A stretch of 64,000 nucleotides of DNA from Chamaecyparis obtusa (Eukaryota; Streptophyta; Pinopsida; Cupressales; Cupressaceae). This document shows, piece by piece, positions 11,520 to 21,317 of this stretch (within the stretch, counting starts at the first letter, position 1; each line of letters begins with the position of its first letter). The DNA lies in contig BSBK01003560.1 of assembly GCA_027943335.1 (NCBI GenBank), positions 558,001 to 622,000 on the forward strand. The letters are read 5' to 3'. Below the pieces are notes generated by a model. The model was given only the letters and a program-made list of their open reading frames with translations. It was not told the DNA's origin and did no database searches. The position numbers and the translations under genes were made by a program.

Positions 11520-12240
11520 AAGAGAAGATGAATATTACTAATGGCGTTTATCAATATGCAAGATAGGACTCCACATCATCTCTATAAAATAGAAGATGAA
11601 TATCACTAATGGCGTCTCCCATTATGCAAGATAGGACTCCACAAACAAACTTGTAATTTTTGTCAAGTAGGCATCCTAGCAACAAATTATATTTGAAAGA
11701 TAATGTATATCCTATTGCATTGAATAATAAGAGGCTGAAATTATAGCAACACAAGCATCATCAAGAGAAACAATAGATGTAATCTCAATATGAGGATATT
11801 GAATACAAGGCTCAAGAACTAGATCACATATGAGAATGCCCAAGTCTCTCCTTGAGATTAGTATTAACACTAGAGGTGTGATCACCATCTAAAGAATCAA
11901 AGCCATTAATAGGAACAAAGTTTGAAATAGAATACAACCAAGATGCATGATCCACCACCTCAGTAGCAATGATTTCTCTACTTTACAAGTTTGTGATGAT
12001 GACTGAAGTAGGAGCGAACTCTTCAGTTTTCCTTGTTGCACCATGAGTGATTTAATAGATGAAAAATAGTTGTGTTTATCAAGTAAGGTGGACACAAGAC
12101 ATAATTTAAGGTTCGATCCCCAATATCAATATATCCTTTCTCAATCACATTAAAATGGGTGGCATGTTGCAAGGCTCAAATAAAGAAAACATAGATTGTA
12201 AAGATGTCATATGATGAGAAGATCCTAAATCTAGAAACTG
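11520..12240 (-). pseudogene. Remnant downstream of copia gag
   Basis: Minus-strand frames 11551-11754 and 11889-12095 and the text between them read as decayed coding sequence following gag, for example VVDHASWLYSISNF near 11950. I cannot assign a domain with confidence. A 67-bp tandem duplication (about 11525-11575 and 11590-11641, marker AATGGCGT and CAAGATAGGACTCC) is embedded in it. Confidence 0.35.
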
Positions 12241-12294
12241 TCTCCTTGAATTATGACATGTAGTAGCACAAAGAGCTTGTGCTTTGTCTTACTT

Positions 12295-12769
12295 GTCCGA
12301 AATGTGGGAGCTTGTCCAATAAATTGAAGACCAATTGTCCATACTTCTTATCAATGTCACAATCTTTGAGTCGAGCTCTTAGCTCATTTATCTTCGTTAC
12401 TTAGTCTTGGATTGTATTAGAATTCTTACGATCTAAATTTGTGAGATAATTATCAAGCTTGTATCACTAATCTCATCAAATTTTCTATATAATTGAGCAT
12501 CTTTATCTAAAGCATCCTTAAGTGTTTTGCAATTATCAATGTGAATGATAAGATCAGTTGATACATACTCCCATAATGGTTGAAGAGCCATAGTACTTTT
12601 AATGAGCCAATCTTTTCATATTAGGATCCCCTTTAAGATCTAATAGTTCTTGAATAGCTCCATCAATCTAGTGGGTTAACCATTTTTTCATTAACTAGTA
12701 TACTTCATGCACTACTTATTATGTTGCATAATTATGTGGAGTTAAAAGAGGACACTTAGGATTACCCAT
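12295..12769 (-). pseudogene. gag: Copia-type gag remnant
   Basis: The likely start is ATG at 12767-12769, reading MGNPKCPLLTPHNYAT, a typical copia gag opening. Further on are DLKGDPN, STMALQPLWEYVS, LIIHIDNCKTLKDA and INELRARLKDCDID, resembling the plant copia gag domain (UBN2 family), with several frameshifts and stops (12465, 12390 region). It codes for the particle protein of the minus-strand element bounded by the LTRs at 5064 and 15771. Confidence 0.6.
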
Positions 12770-12834
12770 GGAGACAAAATAAAAAGAGTACAAAATAAAT
12801 TGAAGGCACAATCACACAACACACCTCTCCCTAA

Positions 12835-13009
12835 ATTAGCAATCAAGTATCACTTTCTGAGGGAAAAAGTGCAGGAGAAATAAGTCAAGTTGGAATATGT
12901 ACCAACCAAAGAGAAGATAGAAGATATCTTTACTAAGCCACTACTTAAAGATACTTTTGAGTATCTAAGAGGTAAGTTGGGGGTTAGTCCCCTACCTGAA
13001 TGCCGCTAA
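12835..13009 (+). pseudogene. pol: Copia RNase H C-terminal fragment
   Basis: Plus-strand reading gives IKYHFLREKVQEK, stop, then VKLEYVPTKEKIEDIFTKPL and KLGVSPLPECR with a natural stop. This is the standard C-terminus of Ty1/copia pol (TKHIxIKYHFLRE...DIFTKPL). It belongs to a plus-strand element different from the minus-strand element around it; everything upstream is missing. Confidence 0.8.
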
Positions 13010-13325
13010 GATATTGTTGTAAGCATCAATCCAGTGAACTCATTCAATATATTTCAATATTGGATTGATGTTAAGGGGACTACTCCTTAGGGGGAGCAGT
13101 CAGAGGCAAAGGAAGATGTTGTAGCAGTAAGTGATCTATGTGGTTCCTTTGGCATTGTTGTCAAAGGGGAAGAAAAACCAAATACAGGTATTGGGGAGAA
13201 GATCAGAAGAAGACTTTGAAGGAGAAGAACAAGAAGATCAAGACAAGAAGTTTGGTGCATCAACTAAGGGGAAGCAATTATTATTAGATCAATGTGGTGT
13301 TTCCATCAAAATCAAAGGTGGAGAT

Positions 13326-14785
13326 TGTTGGCATAACTGATATAGAGCTTGATTGAGTGTTGATTGGTATAGGTTTGATGGTAGGAAGATCAGTTATTGT
13401 GTTGTCATTGATGTCAACTTGGTGTTGTATTTGTTGACAGTGTTCTTGATGTGTTGCTAAGTATTTGTACAAATGAATTACATGTTGCAGTAGGAACTGG
13501 AGTGAGGGATTGTTGTCGGAGACTCAGAGATGTCTCTCAATGCATTCTATATGATCACACATGCTGGAAAAAAAAATGGAGCAAGTTATGATAGGTTGAA
13601 AAGCAATAGGGAAAATAGAAGAACATACAGTGACAGACAATGAATGATTTGATTGTTCTATCAAATCAGTATGGATCCAAGTGTTGTGGTCATGATATGA
13701 TTATCTTGACTAGGATATGTTATTGCTACTATGACCACTACAGGTTTGGAGTACTTCAAGGCATCATTTCAGTTGATAAAAGATCATTTTGTGCAAGATA
13801 GTAAAATGTTCGAGCAAGTTTGAGTAGTTGGTGTTAGATCGATGAGAAATGATGATGCAATTGGTTGCAGTGGATGCTTTCATGATCTAGGTGTCAAGGT
13901 GACTTGGCATAACATATGTGTAATATTGATTTTCTTATTTCATTGTTAGAGGTGATCAGATCTATCAAGCTTTGGAAGTGTGTTGGGGAAGTCAAACAAA
14001 GTTTGACTATTCTTGTTTTAAATTGATGTGTGATAAATCTTGTGGTCAACCTAAATTTGCAATCAAATATTCTAGATTGATAATATGTTTTAGGGTTTAA
14101 GGATCAAGCAAGAGTGATTGTAATGAATGAAATTCAAATGTAATACATTTTGTAAGGCGACAAATACCTTAATGAACATGTAATGTATTTATATGTAAAT
14201 CGATGAATTATGCAAGCGTAGATCATAGATGCGAAGATGTGGTCAAGTGAAGAGCGAAGATTGTGTATAAGAAGCAAAGGTATTGTGCTTAATTTGACCT
14301 CAACAAGTAGAAGAGGAGTGCTACACCCAGATCATTTTACTTGTTGTTCAATCCTAATAGGTTCTTTAAGAAAATCCCTTAACTGGGTAGATCCTAACAA
14401 GTCTTGATCAGTAAATCTTTTAACCAGGTGGCTCTTTAATTAGGGTTTGAAATCCATTAGTCGGGTGACTCCTAATAGGGTCTACTCCTAACAAGGCATT
14501 TGTAAAGCTCTTAATAGGGCTAGGCCTTTAATCGGGCATACTTCAGAAGAGTGCAAGTCATTAGGCAGTGCTAATTTCCAATGTGGTTTTTCCCGCTGAC
14601 TAAGGGTTTCTAAGATAAAAACATTGGTGTTCTTTTGTTGCATGTTTGGTTTCATTTCTTTCATTGTTTATTGCTGCACAAGTTGTATGTTGATGAATGC
14701 TATTGAATGGTAGATGAAAAGTTTGGATTTGGTGGATTACTGATTCACCCCCCTTTCAGTAATTTTGGACCTTATAATACTAACA
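13326..14785 (+). repeat. 3' LTR of the plus-strand copia fragment
   Basis: Starts TGTTGGCATAACTG right after a purine tract. Contains the pyrimidine run ATTCACCCCCC (14743-14753) often seen near copia LTR ends. The right boundary is inferred from TG...CA symmetry only. Confidence 0.5.
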
Positions 14786-15336
14786 AAGCCCATGCATTGA
14801 AAGTATAATTTCCAATCATAATCACTACATATTGATACCACTATTATAGAGTATAGAAAAACCCATGTACTTTCAAAATAATTGCACTTGAAAAGGAGAT
14901 AGTATGAGTTGATCAAGGCCCTAGAAGTTGCAAAAACAAGAATTTTATATTTTAAAAAAATCCAGACATTGTCAAACCATAAACTACCTGCACAACAACA
15001 TGAAGCATGATATTCAACCCCCAAAAAATGAGTCTTGATGACTGAGATATTGTTGCTTGAAAATTGCCTCCAAGAAGCAAACTAATTATGATGCTCGTAC
15101 CACTATGGAGGGATTTTTTTTTTAGCCCACTTTGGGTCAAGTGCTCCAATTTTGATGATTTTATAGTTGATCCTAGTTAATTCAAGCCTTCTAAATCCAA
15201 TGCTAACATCATATTTGAACCAAAAGGCTCCAATTTTGACCTGTAATAAATAAAAAATCACAAAACAAAATCCCAAAATTGCACTAAAAATCACTCAAAA
15301 AGATTATCCAGTGGCACTCAATAAGCTTCAATGCAA
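14786..15336 (-). other. Probable leader of the minus-strand copia-type element
   Basis: Lies between the foreign copia 3' end and the right LTR, where the 5' untranslated leader should be. Short open frames here have no recognisable product. Confidence 0.35.
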
Positions 15337-15771
15337 TGTAAGATTTGGCTATGGAGATAGTCACAAGCTTTAGAGGCCTAATGGAAAGCACAACTTTATT
15401 GAATTGAATTGATCCTGTAGAGGAGACCCCTTCGTTAAGTAGGCCAATATAGACATAGAAAGGCATAAGATTATGACAAGTGTCTTAATCTTATGTCATG
15501 ATACATAGAGAGACAATTTATCACCCACCTAAGATAGAAAATTGAAAGTGTCACATGTTCACTAAAGATGGATCACCCTCCAAAGGTGGAAAAGTGATGA
15601 AATGATAAGTCCACCAAAGGTAGAATTCATAATTAAAGTGCACAAGTGATAATGTGATAACATCATTGAAAGGGATAATGTTTCTATGTGGACCCTAAGT
15701 AAACTTAAGTACATGTGTGTATATAACCTAGGAGAAAGACTTACTAGGTACAATACTTAAACACACTAACA
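15337..15771 (-). repeat. Right (5') LTR of the copia-type element
   Basis: 435 bp, starting TGTAAGATTTGG and ending CACTAACA in plus orientation, followed by ATCAC. It is the intact counterpart of the split left LTR and shows what the gypsy insertion site looked like (TATAACCTAGGAG region). Confidence 0.65.
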
Positions 15772-16900
15772 ATCACAACTACAAATTACTTCACATAATT
15801 GTTCAAATAAACACCATTAAAATCCATAATTTTACCATGGATAATATCAATTCCAAATTTGGTTAAGCATCCATTTTTTTTAATTGATGAAAATATCAGT
15901 TTTATTAATAATAAGAAATATAGATATTACATATCCTTTTTAAATATTAATAATAGAGTATTGTTTAATAATAAGGATGTTAAAAAGTTCTTAGATTCAT
16001 TTCACTATTACAAGCTAATAGACAAGACAAAACAATAAATAAGACATGTGAGAAATTTTAAAGGGAGATAGTCGATAAACATTGTATTAATTAGCTTACA
16101 CAAATTGTTCCTACACATTAAAGGTGTATTGTACTAGCATGAACACACTTCCATTAAATTTACACCTTACTAATATATGACACATGAATATTTCCACACA
16201 TTCATTAAGTTAATTATATTGGGTCATGTTGATAACTCATTTAATCAATTATATTAGGTAATGAGTAAGCCTACACATGTTGAGTGGTTTAGTGAATGAA
16301 TAAATTTAATATAATTTACAACTTTTATACAATTTTTTATTATTTATTTTACTAATTTAAATATATGTTCCACAAAAATAATAATTCATAAAACAATAAT
16401 TCATATCTATTATCTATTAGGTAGACATGAAACTTGTTCCAATCAATTATTTAATTAAAGAGTTCAAAAACTACATATTACATATTTTCCCCCTTTTCAC
16501 ACATATATAGGGGAAGAGCATAATTACTCTCAATGTTCTAATAGTCTACACTTTGAGTGCACCTAACCCCCCTAATTACTAACTTCAAAGATTTTTTTAA
16601 AAAATGATAACTAAAAGACTCTTAATGGATAGCCAACTACTTATATTACAATAATGGATATTTTTGAACAACTACTAGAACATTTGTGCAAAAGTATTGA
16701 CAATTTTAAAAATAGTTGTAGCACGGTTATTAAGGTATTTGGTAACACTAGAAAATGACCACTTTTTAATTCTTCCACACATAACAAATCCCACAATATG
16801 TATTGTTACTTTCCAAAAACTAGAACAATAATTATAAACAATTAAATTGAAAAAACAAAATTATGCTCCTCCTAGATAGATCTTTCACACTAAAAATAAA
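15772..16900. other. AT-rich intergenic stretch
   Basis: No coding region or repeat boundary is supported. It separates the retroelement nest from the PGG-domain gene. Confidence 0.5.
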
Positions 16901-17137
16901 CAAAAACTCAAAAAACTAAAAAAGCCTGGGAACCATTTCATCCCCCAGGGGGAAAGCAATTTCTTTAATCTTATTAATGGCCGTTTAAACGTTGGAGAAA
17001 TATCTACTCAGGCCACTGGCTATCCAGCAGTGTCGATGCACTATTTTTCGGCTACTAAAGGCAAAGGATTCAGACTAGTCAAGGGAGAAATTCTATAGAA
17101 ATGACTTTGGCAGAAGAGGCAGGGCAAATAAGTAAAT
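16901..17137 (+). promoter_or_regulatory. Putative 5' flank of the PGG gene, shared with 21615-21690
   Basis: GC-richer than the DNA to its left. The stretch 16925-17000 (GGGAACCATTTC, GCAATTTCTTTAATCT, AATGGCCGTTTAAACGTTGG) has a diverged second copy at 21615-21690 with no gene after it. This part could be promoter or 5' UTR, but no TATA box or start site can be fixed by eye. Confidence 0.35.
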
Positions 17138-17707
17138 ATGGAAGAAGAGGCATCGTCTGTAAACAGATCACAAAAAATGTCCGAAGAAGACACAGAGAGT
17201 ATTAAAGAGGGCTTTTCTGAAAAGGAACTGATTCAAACACTTTCGATAACTGCAGCTTTGATATTTACTGTTACTCTCGCGGCAGCATTGACAGTTCCAG
17301 GGAGAGTGAGAAATGAGCAGGGGATGATTCCCGTGCCGATGCATTCTACTGCACTCAGGACTTTCATAACATCCGATTCTCTGGCGATGTGCCTCTCCGT
17401 CTTTGCATTACTTGTCTTATTACTCAGAAAAACTTCCTGTGTGTTTCACAAAATTGGATCTGCCTTTGCAACAGAACTCGTCTGCTTGGCGTTCGTGGCA
17501 GCCATGGTTTCATTCTCAACAGCTTTTTATGTTTTGGTTGCCCCAAATTGTTTATGGTTAGCGGTCTTCACTTGCTGTGCGGGATGCGCCCTCCCTTTCT
17601 TCGAGATTGTTGAGCGGATTCTACTCATTTATAGATTGAGGTGGCTCTTATTAGGCATATTTTCAAAACATATTTCAATGTCCAGTGGGGAGAATTTGTA
17701 TTCTTGA
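17138..17707 (+). CDS. PGG-domain four-helix membrane protein
   Basis: An intact 189-codon ORF. After an acidic N-terminus (residues 1-30) comes the PGG-domain signature: ALIFTVTLAAALTVPGR at 40-56, a polar loop, then TFITSDSLAMCLSVF at 75-89. Predicted membrane segments are about 34-52, 79-97, 112-133 and 137-155, the usual four-helix layout of the domain. In plants this domain normally forms the C-terminus of ankyrin-repeat membrane proteins (ACD6-like); no ankyrin repeats are visible upstream, so this is either a last exon, a stand-alone PGG protein or a 5'-truncated gene. The start at 17138 is the first in-frame ATG. Role is unknown; the family is linked to defence and stress signalling. 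Codon use looks like a host gene and there are no internal stops. Confidence 0.75.
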   Translation: MEEEASSVNRSQKMSEEDTESIKEGFSEKELIQTLSITAALIFTVTLAAALTVPGRVRNEQGMIPVPMHSTALRTFITSDSLAMCLSVFALLVLLLRKTSCVFHKIGSAFATELVCLAFVAAMVSFSTAFYVLVAPNCLWLAVFTCCAGCALPFFEIVERILLIYRLRWLLLGIFSKHISMSSGENLYS

Positions 17708-18659
17708 GGTCACAAGTTCAAATTTCATAAAGTTAGGGTATGTATGCTTCGCTTCGTTTGTAGTGCAGTTAGGTGCCTCCCACAAGGAATGCAAGGTAGT
17801 CTCATATCACTGTTACCATATGTAGACCCAAAAACATATGGCTGGTGTCATGGAACACATATTCTTATATTATCGATGGAATGTTTGGCAAAACGTGACC
17901 GAGTTGTGGCGGTGGTAAATTATTTATTTTTTAAATTTTTTTTATTCTCCCTATTTGAACTATTCTCGGTGGAAAATACTAAGGAGCGGATAATATAATT
18001 TATGAAGGTTGCCGTAAATGGATGCATCAAATAGAAAAACAGCTGCCACAATTTTACTTTTTGTAACTTTAATATTTAAAAACTATTATTTTTGGTTTTA
18101 AATTTTTAAGATTTTTATAATAATTCAAAGTTTGATTTTTAAGTTTAAAAACTATATGTATAAATTTTTTGTATTTGCTTTTTAAATTTTTTTAAAAATA
18201 ATATATATGATCATAATTTAAAATCTATTAAATTTATAATGTATCAATAAATTTAATGAACTTTTAATGATGAAAATTGTATTTTTAATTGAAAATAGTT
18301 ATTTCAAAATTATTTCAGAACAATAATAATTGTAATAAATCAATAATTGTTCTTTAATTTTGTTTTCAAAATTAAATGAGTAAGACAACATTTACAAAAA
18401 TACTTACATAGTAAAATCTAGAAATAACTAGCAATAGACTTGTGTTGGAGAATCTATTGTCCAACAAATAATTTGTAGTGGGAAGTTGAAGTACTCATTT
18501 GATGCACTTGTAGTTCTAATATGAAACTATTTATGTGTGCATAAGTTGTAGAATTTTGTCTTGTCATATAAACTATTTTTGTCTTAAATGTGTTTTCTTA
18601 AAGAGAATTCTAGACCAATAATAAAAGATTTTTGATATTCAAAAGATAAAAAAATCAGA
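17708..18659. other. 3' flank of the PGG gene, AT-rich
   Basis: A further 84-codon open frame at 17744-17998 follows the stop but has no recognisable domain and may be UTR. From 18000 to 18640 the sequence is AT-rich with no support for coding. Confidence 0.4.
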
Positions 18660-18686
18660 TCCATTAGATTTCCACAATCCATATTA

Positions 18687-19005
18687 CTATGAGTATTAGT
18701 TTCTGGATTCAATTGTGTAGCATTTTTTTAACCATCAACGTTTCAAATCATACTACATGATCCATCATCAGGATGCTGCTAGAGAAAGAAGAAACATAAA
18801 ATGATATGTTGCAGATCTGGCATACAATAAAAAGAAGAAGGAGAGAGGAAGAGGGGAGAGAGAAGACCCCTGTGCACATAGATCCATAATGACAAGACCT
18901 ACAACCAATGACAATTAGAGAAGGGGGGGAAAAACACCATTCCCAATGAGATAACAAGAGAAAATATAAAAATGATATAGGGCAAAAGTAAATTGACATA
19001 AAAGA

Positions 19006-19008
<3 letters not shown>
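18687..19008 (-). repeat. Left inverted terminal repeat of the Penelope-like element
   Basis: Reverse complement of 20986-21317 with scattered changes, including CATGATCCATCATCAGGATG and CACCATTCCCAATGAG. It has the orientation of an inverted copy of the element's 3' end. Confidence 0.8.

Positions 19009-19059
<51 letters not shown>
19009..19059. repeat. (TA)n microsatellite
   Basis: An uninterrupted TA run between the left inverted arm and the truncated ORF. It makes the open frames of alternating I and Y seen on both strands meaningless. Confidence 0.95.
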
Positions 19060-19060
<1 letters not shown>

Positions 19061-19142
19061 ACAAGTTGACCAACGTGGCATGAGACAAGTTGACCACTAA
19101 CTTTGACTCCCAATTCTCAATCAAATAAGTCCTGACATCCCT

Positions 19143-19700
19143 TTGAGACCTATTATGGATACAATTGGCTCCCCGACTTACAAGTTAGCTGCTTTCCTTG
19201 CCAAATTATTATCCCCTCTTGTCGGAAATTCAGACTCCTACAAGATTTCTAAGATCTTGGGTAAAAAAGGTGTTTGGGTCTCCTTCAAGCCCTTGTCCAC
19301 CTTAAGGAATTGTGTTCCCCCTATCAAGGACTCTAGAGATACCTTCTCAGAGTCGGGGGTCTACAAGATCTTGTGTTCGTGTGGCACCCCATACATAGGC
19401 GAAACCAGCCGTTCCTTTAACACGAGAATCAAAGAGCATGCGGCTGATATCAAGCATGAGCGTGTTATTAAGTCTGCGTTAGTGGAACACTCTTCTTCCA
19501 TGAAACACCACATTTGCTTGGAAGATACTCAAATTGTGTTTAAGGAAGAAAACTTCTTCAAAAGAAAACTCAAGGAAGCCATTGAAATCAACAACCACCC
19601 CTCTAACCTCAATAGAGATGATGGTTGGAGCTTAAGCACTTCTTGGCATCCTTTGTTATCTTCCCTTAGAAACCTCTCACGTCTCAACCCATCTTCCTAG
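19143..19700 (+). CDS. Penelope-like RT remnant fused to GIY-YIG endonuclease
   Basis: 185 codons from the first ATG, but the frame continues upstream (SPDIPLRPIM from about 19125), so the true protein was longer. Residues 2-33 (RPIMDTIGSPTYKLAAFLAK and on to GNSDSY) match an N-terminal motif block of Penelope RT. Residues 35-70 resemble the RT-endonuclease connector (KGVWVSFKPLSTLRN). The RT palm with its YxDD catalytic motif, which should lie between, is missing, and the reading frame is kept. The endonuclease follows: GVY at 72-74, CSC at 78-80, YIG at 84-86, TRIKEH at 94-99, EAIEINNHPSNLNRDDGW at 145-162. This domain nicks target DNA. The reading frame is open but a product could not reverse transcribe. 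Confidence 0.8.
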   Translation: MRPIMDTIGSPTYKLAAFLAKLLSPLVGNSDSYKISKILGKKGVWVSFKPLSTLRNCVPPIKDSRDTFSESGVYKILCSCGTPYIGETSRSFNTRIKEHAADIKHERVIKSALVEHSSSMKHHICLEDTQIVFKEENFFKRKLKEAIEINNHPSNLNRDDGWSLSTSWHPLLSSLRNLSRLNPSS

Positions 19701-19984
19701 TTTGGTCATCCTTTTCTTTTGTCACCTTCCCTTGCTCCCCTTCCTCTCTCTCCTCCCCCCTTCTTTCTCCCCACTTGAGTTCTTTTGCGTCTTGTCTTCA
19801 GTTCCTCGCCGCCCCCTAACCCTGGCCATGACCCCTTCCCATTGTATGTCATTTCTTGCTTCCTTCTCCGTGGTTTATGCATTTACTCCTTTGCATATTG
19901 GATTTCTCCCTCTTAACCTCACACACTTTCTTTCGTTGTTATTTATACATACACATTTACATTTTTGCTTTTTAGCATTCACTC

Positions 19985-20032
<48 letters not shown>
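19985..20032. repeat. (GT)n/(TA)n microsatellite in the 3' UTR
   Basis: GT run 19985-20000 followed by TA run to 20032. Confidence 0.9.
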
Positions 20033-20034
<2 letters not shown>

Positions 20035-20117
20035 CTAATTTTCATATTTGGCTTGCTTCCCCTTCTTCTTGATTTATTCTTGTTCGTCTTATTTATTTGT
20101 CTTGTTTACGTTTATTT

Positions 20118-20890
20118 ATTTGGATTTATGTTCATTAACATAAATGTTAATAAACATAAATATATAATTATTTTTGCATAGATTTGTTTTTATTTTTTTA
20201 TTTGCGTTTATGTTATTTTATTTTTATTTATTAGTATTTATTTATGTCTATTTATGTGTGTTCACTCACAATAAACATAAATAAATACTAATAATTATAT
20301 TTTTAGTTTTTGTTTATTTCTTCATGTTTATGCTCATTTATTCATGTTTATGTTTATTAACATAAACGTAAATAAATGTATTATTTGTTTTTGTTTAGGT
20401 TTTATTTTCGTTGATGTTAATTTATTTTTGTTCTTGCTTATTTATTTATGTATTTATTTGTGCATATATATACAAAGACTTATTTTTGTTTGGTTATATT
20501 TGTTTTCTCACACACATATATACATACAAATAGGTACATATATTTATACACACACATATATATATAATTATATATTCGTATTTGGTTTATGTTTATTAAC
20601 ATAAATGTAAATAAACATAAGCATTTAATTATTTAGGCATAGATTTATTTTTGTTTTTGTTTATTTTATTTGTGTTTATGTTATTTTATTTTTGTTTATT
20701 ATTATTTATTTATGTCTATTTATGTGTGTTCACTCACAATATACATAAATAAATACTAATAATTGTTTTTAGTTAATGTTTATTTCTTCTTGTTTATGTT
20801 CATAATTTGTTTTTGTTCATGTTTTATTTTCGTTTATGCAAATTTATTTTTGGTCTTGCTTATTTATTTATGTTTATTTATTTGTGCTTA

Positions 20891-20895
<5 letters not shown>
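20118..20895. repeat. Tandem duplication in the Penelope-like 3' UTR
   Basis: 20118-20475 and 20586-20895 align over their length (markers TTTATGTCTATTTATGTGTG and TTCACTCACAATA, CATAAATAAATACTAATAATT, TTGCTTATTTATTTATG). Each copy is built from TTTATTTATG-like short phrases and ends in, or next to, a TA-rich stretch. Confidence 0.7.

Positions 20896-20986
<91 letters not shown>
20893..20986. repeat. (TA)n microsatellite
   Basis: About 94 bp of TA, directly before the right inverted arm. Confidence 0.95.
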
Positions 20987-20988
<2 letters not shown>

Positions 20989-21317
20989 ATTTTTTTTTCT
21001 CTTTTATGTCAATTTACTTTTGCCCTATATCATTTGTATATTTTCTCTTGTTATCTCATTGGGAATGGTGTTTCCCCCCCCTTCTCTAATTGTCATTGGT
21101 TGTAGGTCTTGTCATTATAGATCTACGTGCACAGGTGTCTTCTCTCTCCCCTCTTCCGCTCTCCCTCTTCTTTTTATTGTATGTCAGATTTGCAACATAT
21201 CATTTTATGTTTCTTCTCTCTCTAGCAGCATCCTGATGATGGATCATGTAGTATGATCCAAAACGTTGATGGTTAAAAAAATGCTACACAATTGAATTCA
21301 TAAACTAATACTCATAG
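20986..21317 (+). repeat. Right inverted terminal repeat of the Penelope-like element
   Basis: Contains the C-rich GTTTCCCCCCCCTTCTC and the palindrome-like GATGATGGATCATG; inverted copy at 18687-19008. Confidence 0.8.

Larger units (their letters stand above)
12835..14785 (+). mobile_element. 3' end of a plus-strand Ty1/copia element
   Basis: RNase H end (to 13009), a 3' untranslated stretch with purine-rich TTAGGGGGAGCAG (13087) and LPFGIVVKG-like text at 13140-13170, the polypurine tract AAAGGTGGAGAT (13314-13325), and an LTR starting TGTTGGCATAACTG at 13326. The LTR end is uncertain; the best guess is CTAACA at 14785, which mirrors the TGTTGG start. The 5' LTR and most of pol are absent, so the element was truncated by deletion or arrived by recombination. 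Confidence 0.65.
5064..15771 (-). mobile_element. Ty1/copia-type LTR element (minus), gag remnant only, host of nested insertions
   Basis: Two related LTRs bound this element. The left one is 5064-5604 plus 10380-10427 (split by the gypsy insertion) and the right one is 15337-15771. The outer flanks are ATCAT (5059-5063) and ATCAC (15772-15776), a target duplication with one change. On the minus strand the LTR begins TGTTRGTGTGTTTAAG. The purine tract AAGGGGGA at 10428-10435 next to the left LTR fixes the orientation. A gag remnant (12295-12769) is present, but integrase and reverse transcriptase are not. I found no standard TGGTATCAGAGC primer site beside the right LTR. A plus-strand copia 3' end occupies 12835-14785. 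It is an old, non-autonomous, heavily rearranged element. Confidence 0.65.
18660..21317 (+). mobile_element. Penelope-like element with inverted ends (Dryad-like)
   Basis: The core is an ORF (19143-19700) joining a reverse-transcriptase segment to a GIY-YIG endonuclease, the defining combination of canonical Penelope-like elements. About 320 bp at the left (18687-19008) is the inverted repeat of the right end (20986-21317), and both arms abut long TA runs inside the element. Terminal repeats in inverted orientation are a known Penelope feature. The homology at the left may extend to 18660, because an intron fragment at 51004-51127 matches from there. No target duplication could be fixed. The copy is 5'-truncated and internally deleted, hence not autonomous. 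Published work describes such elements in conifers (Dryad) with proposed arthropod origin. Confidence 0.8.

Noticed and set aside
18748..19124. Minus-strand ORFs with long IYIYIY stretches
   Set aside because: Translation of the (TA)n run and the inverted arm of the Penelope-like element, not a protein.
19702..21256. Plus-strand hydrophobic ORFs in the Penelope-like 3' UTR
   Set aside because: Produced by TTTATTTATG-rich and TA-repeat DNA; no starts, domains or conservation.
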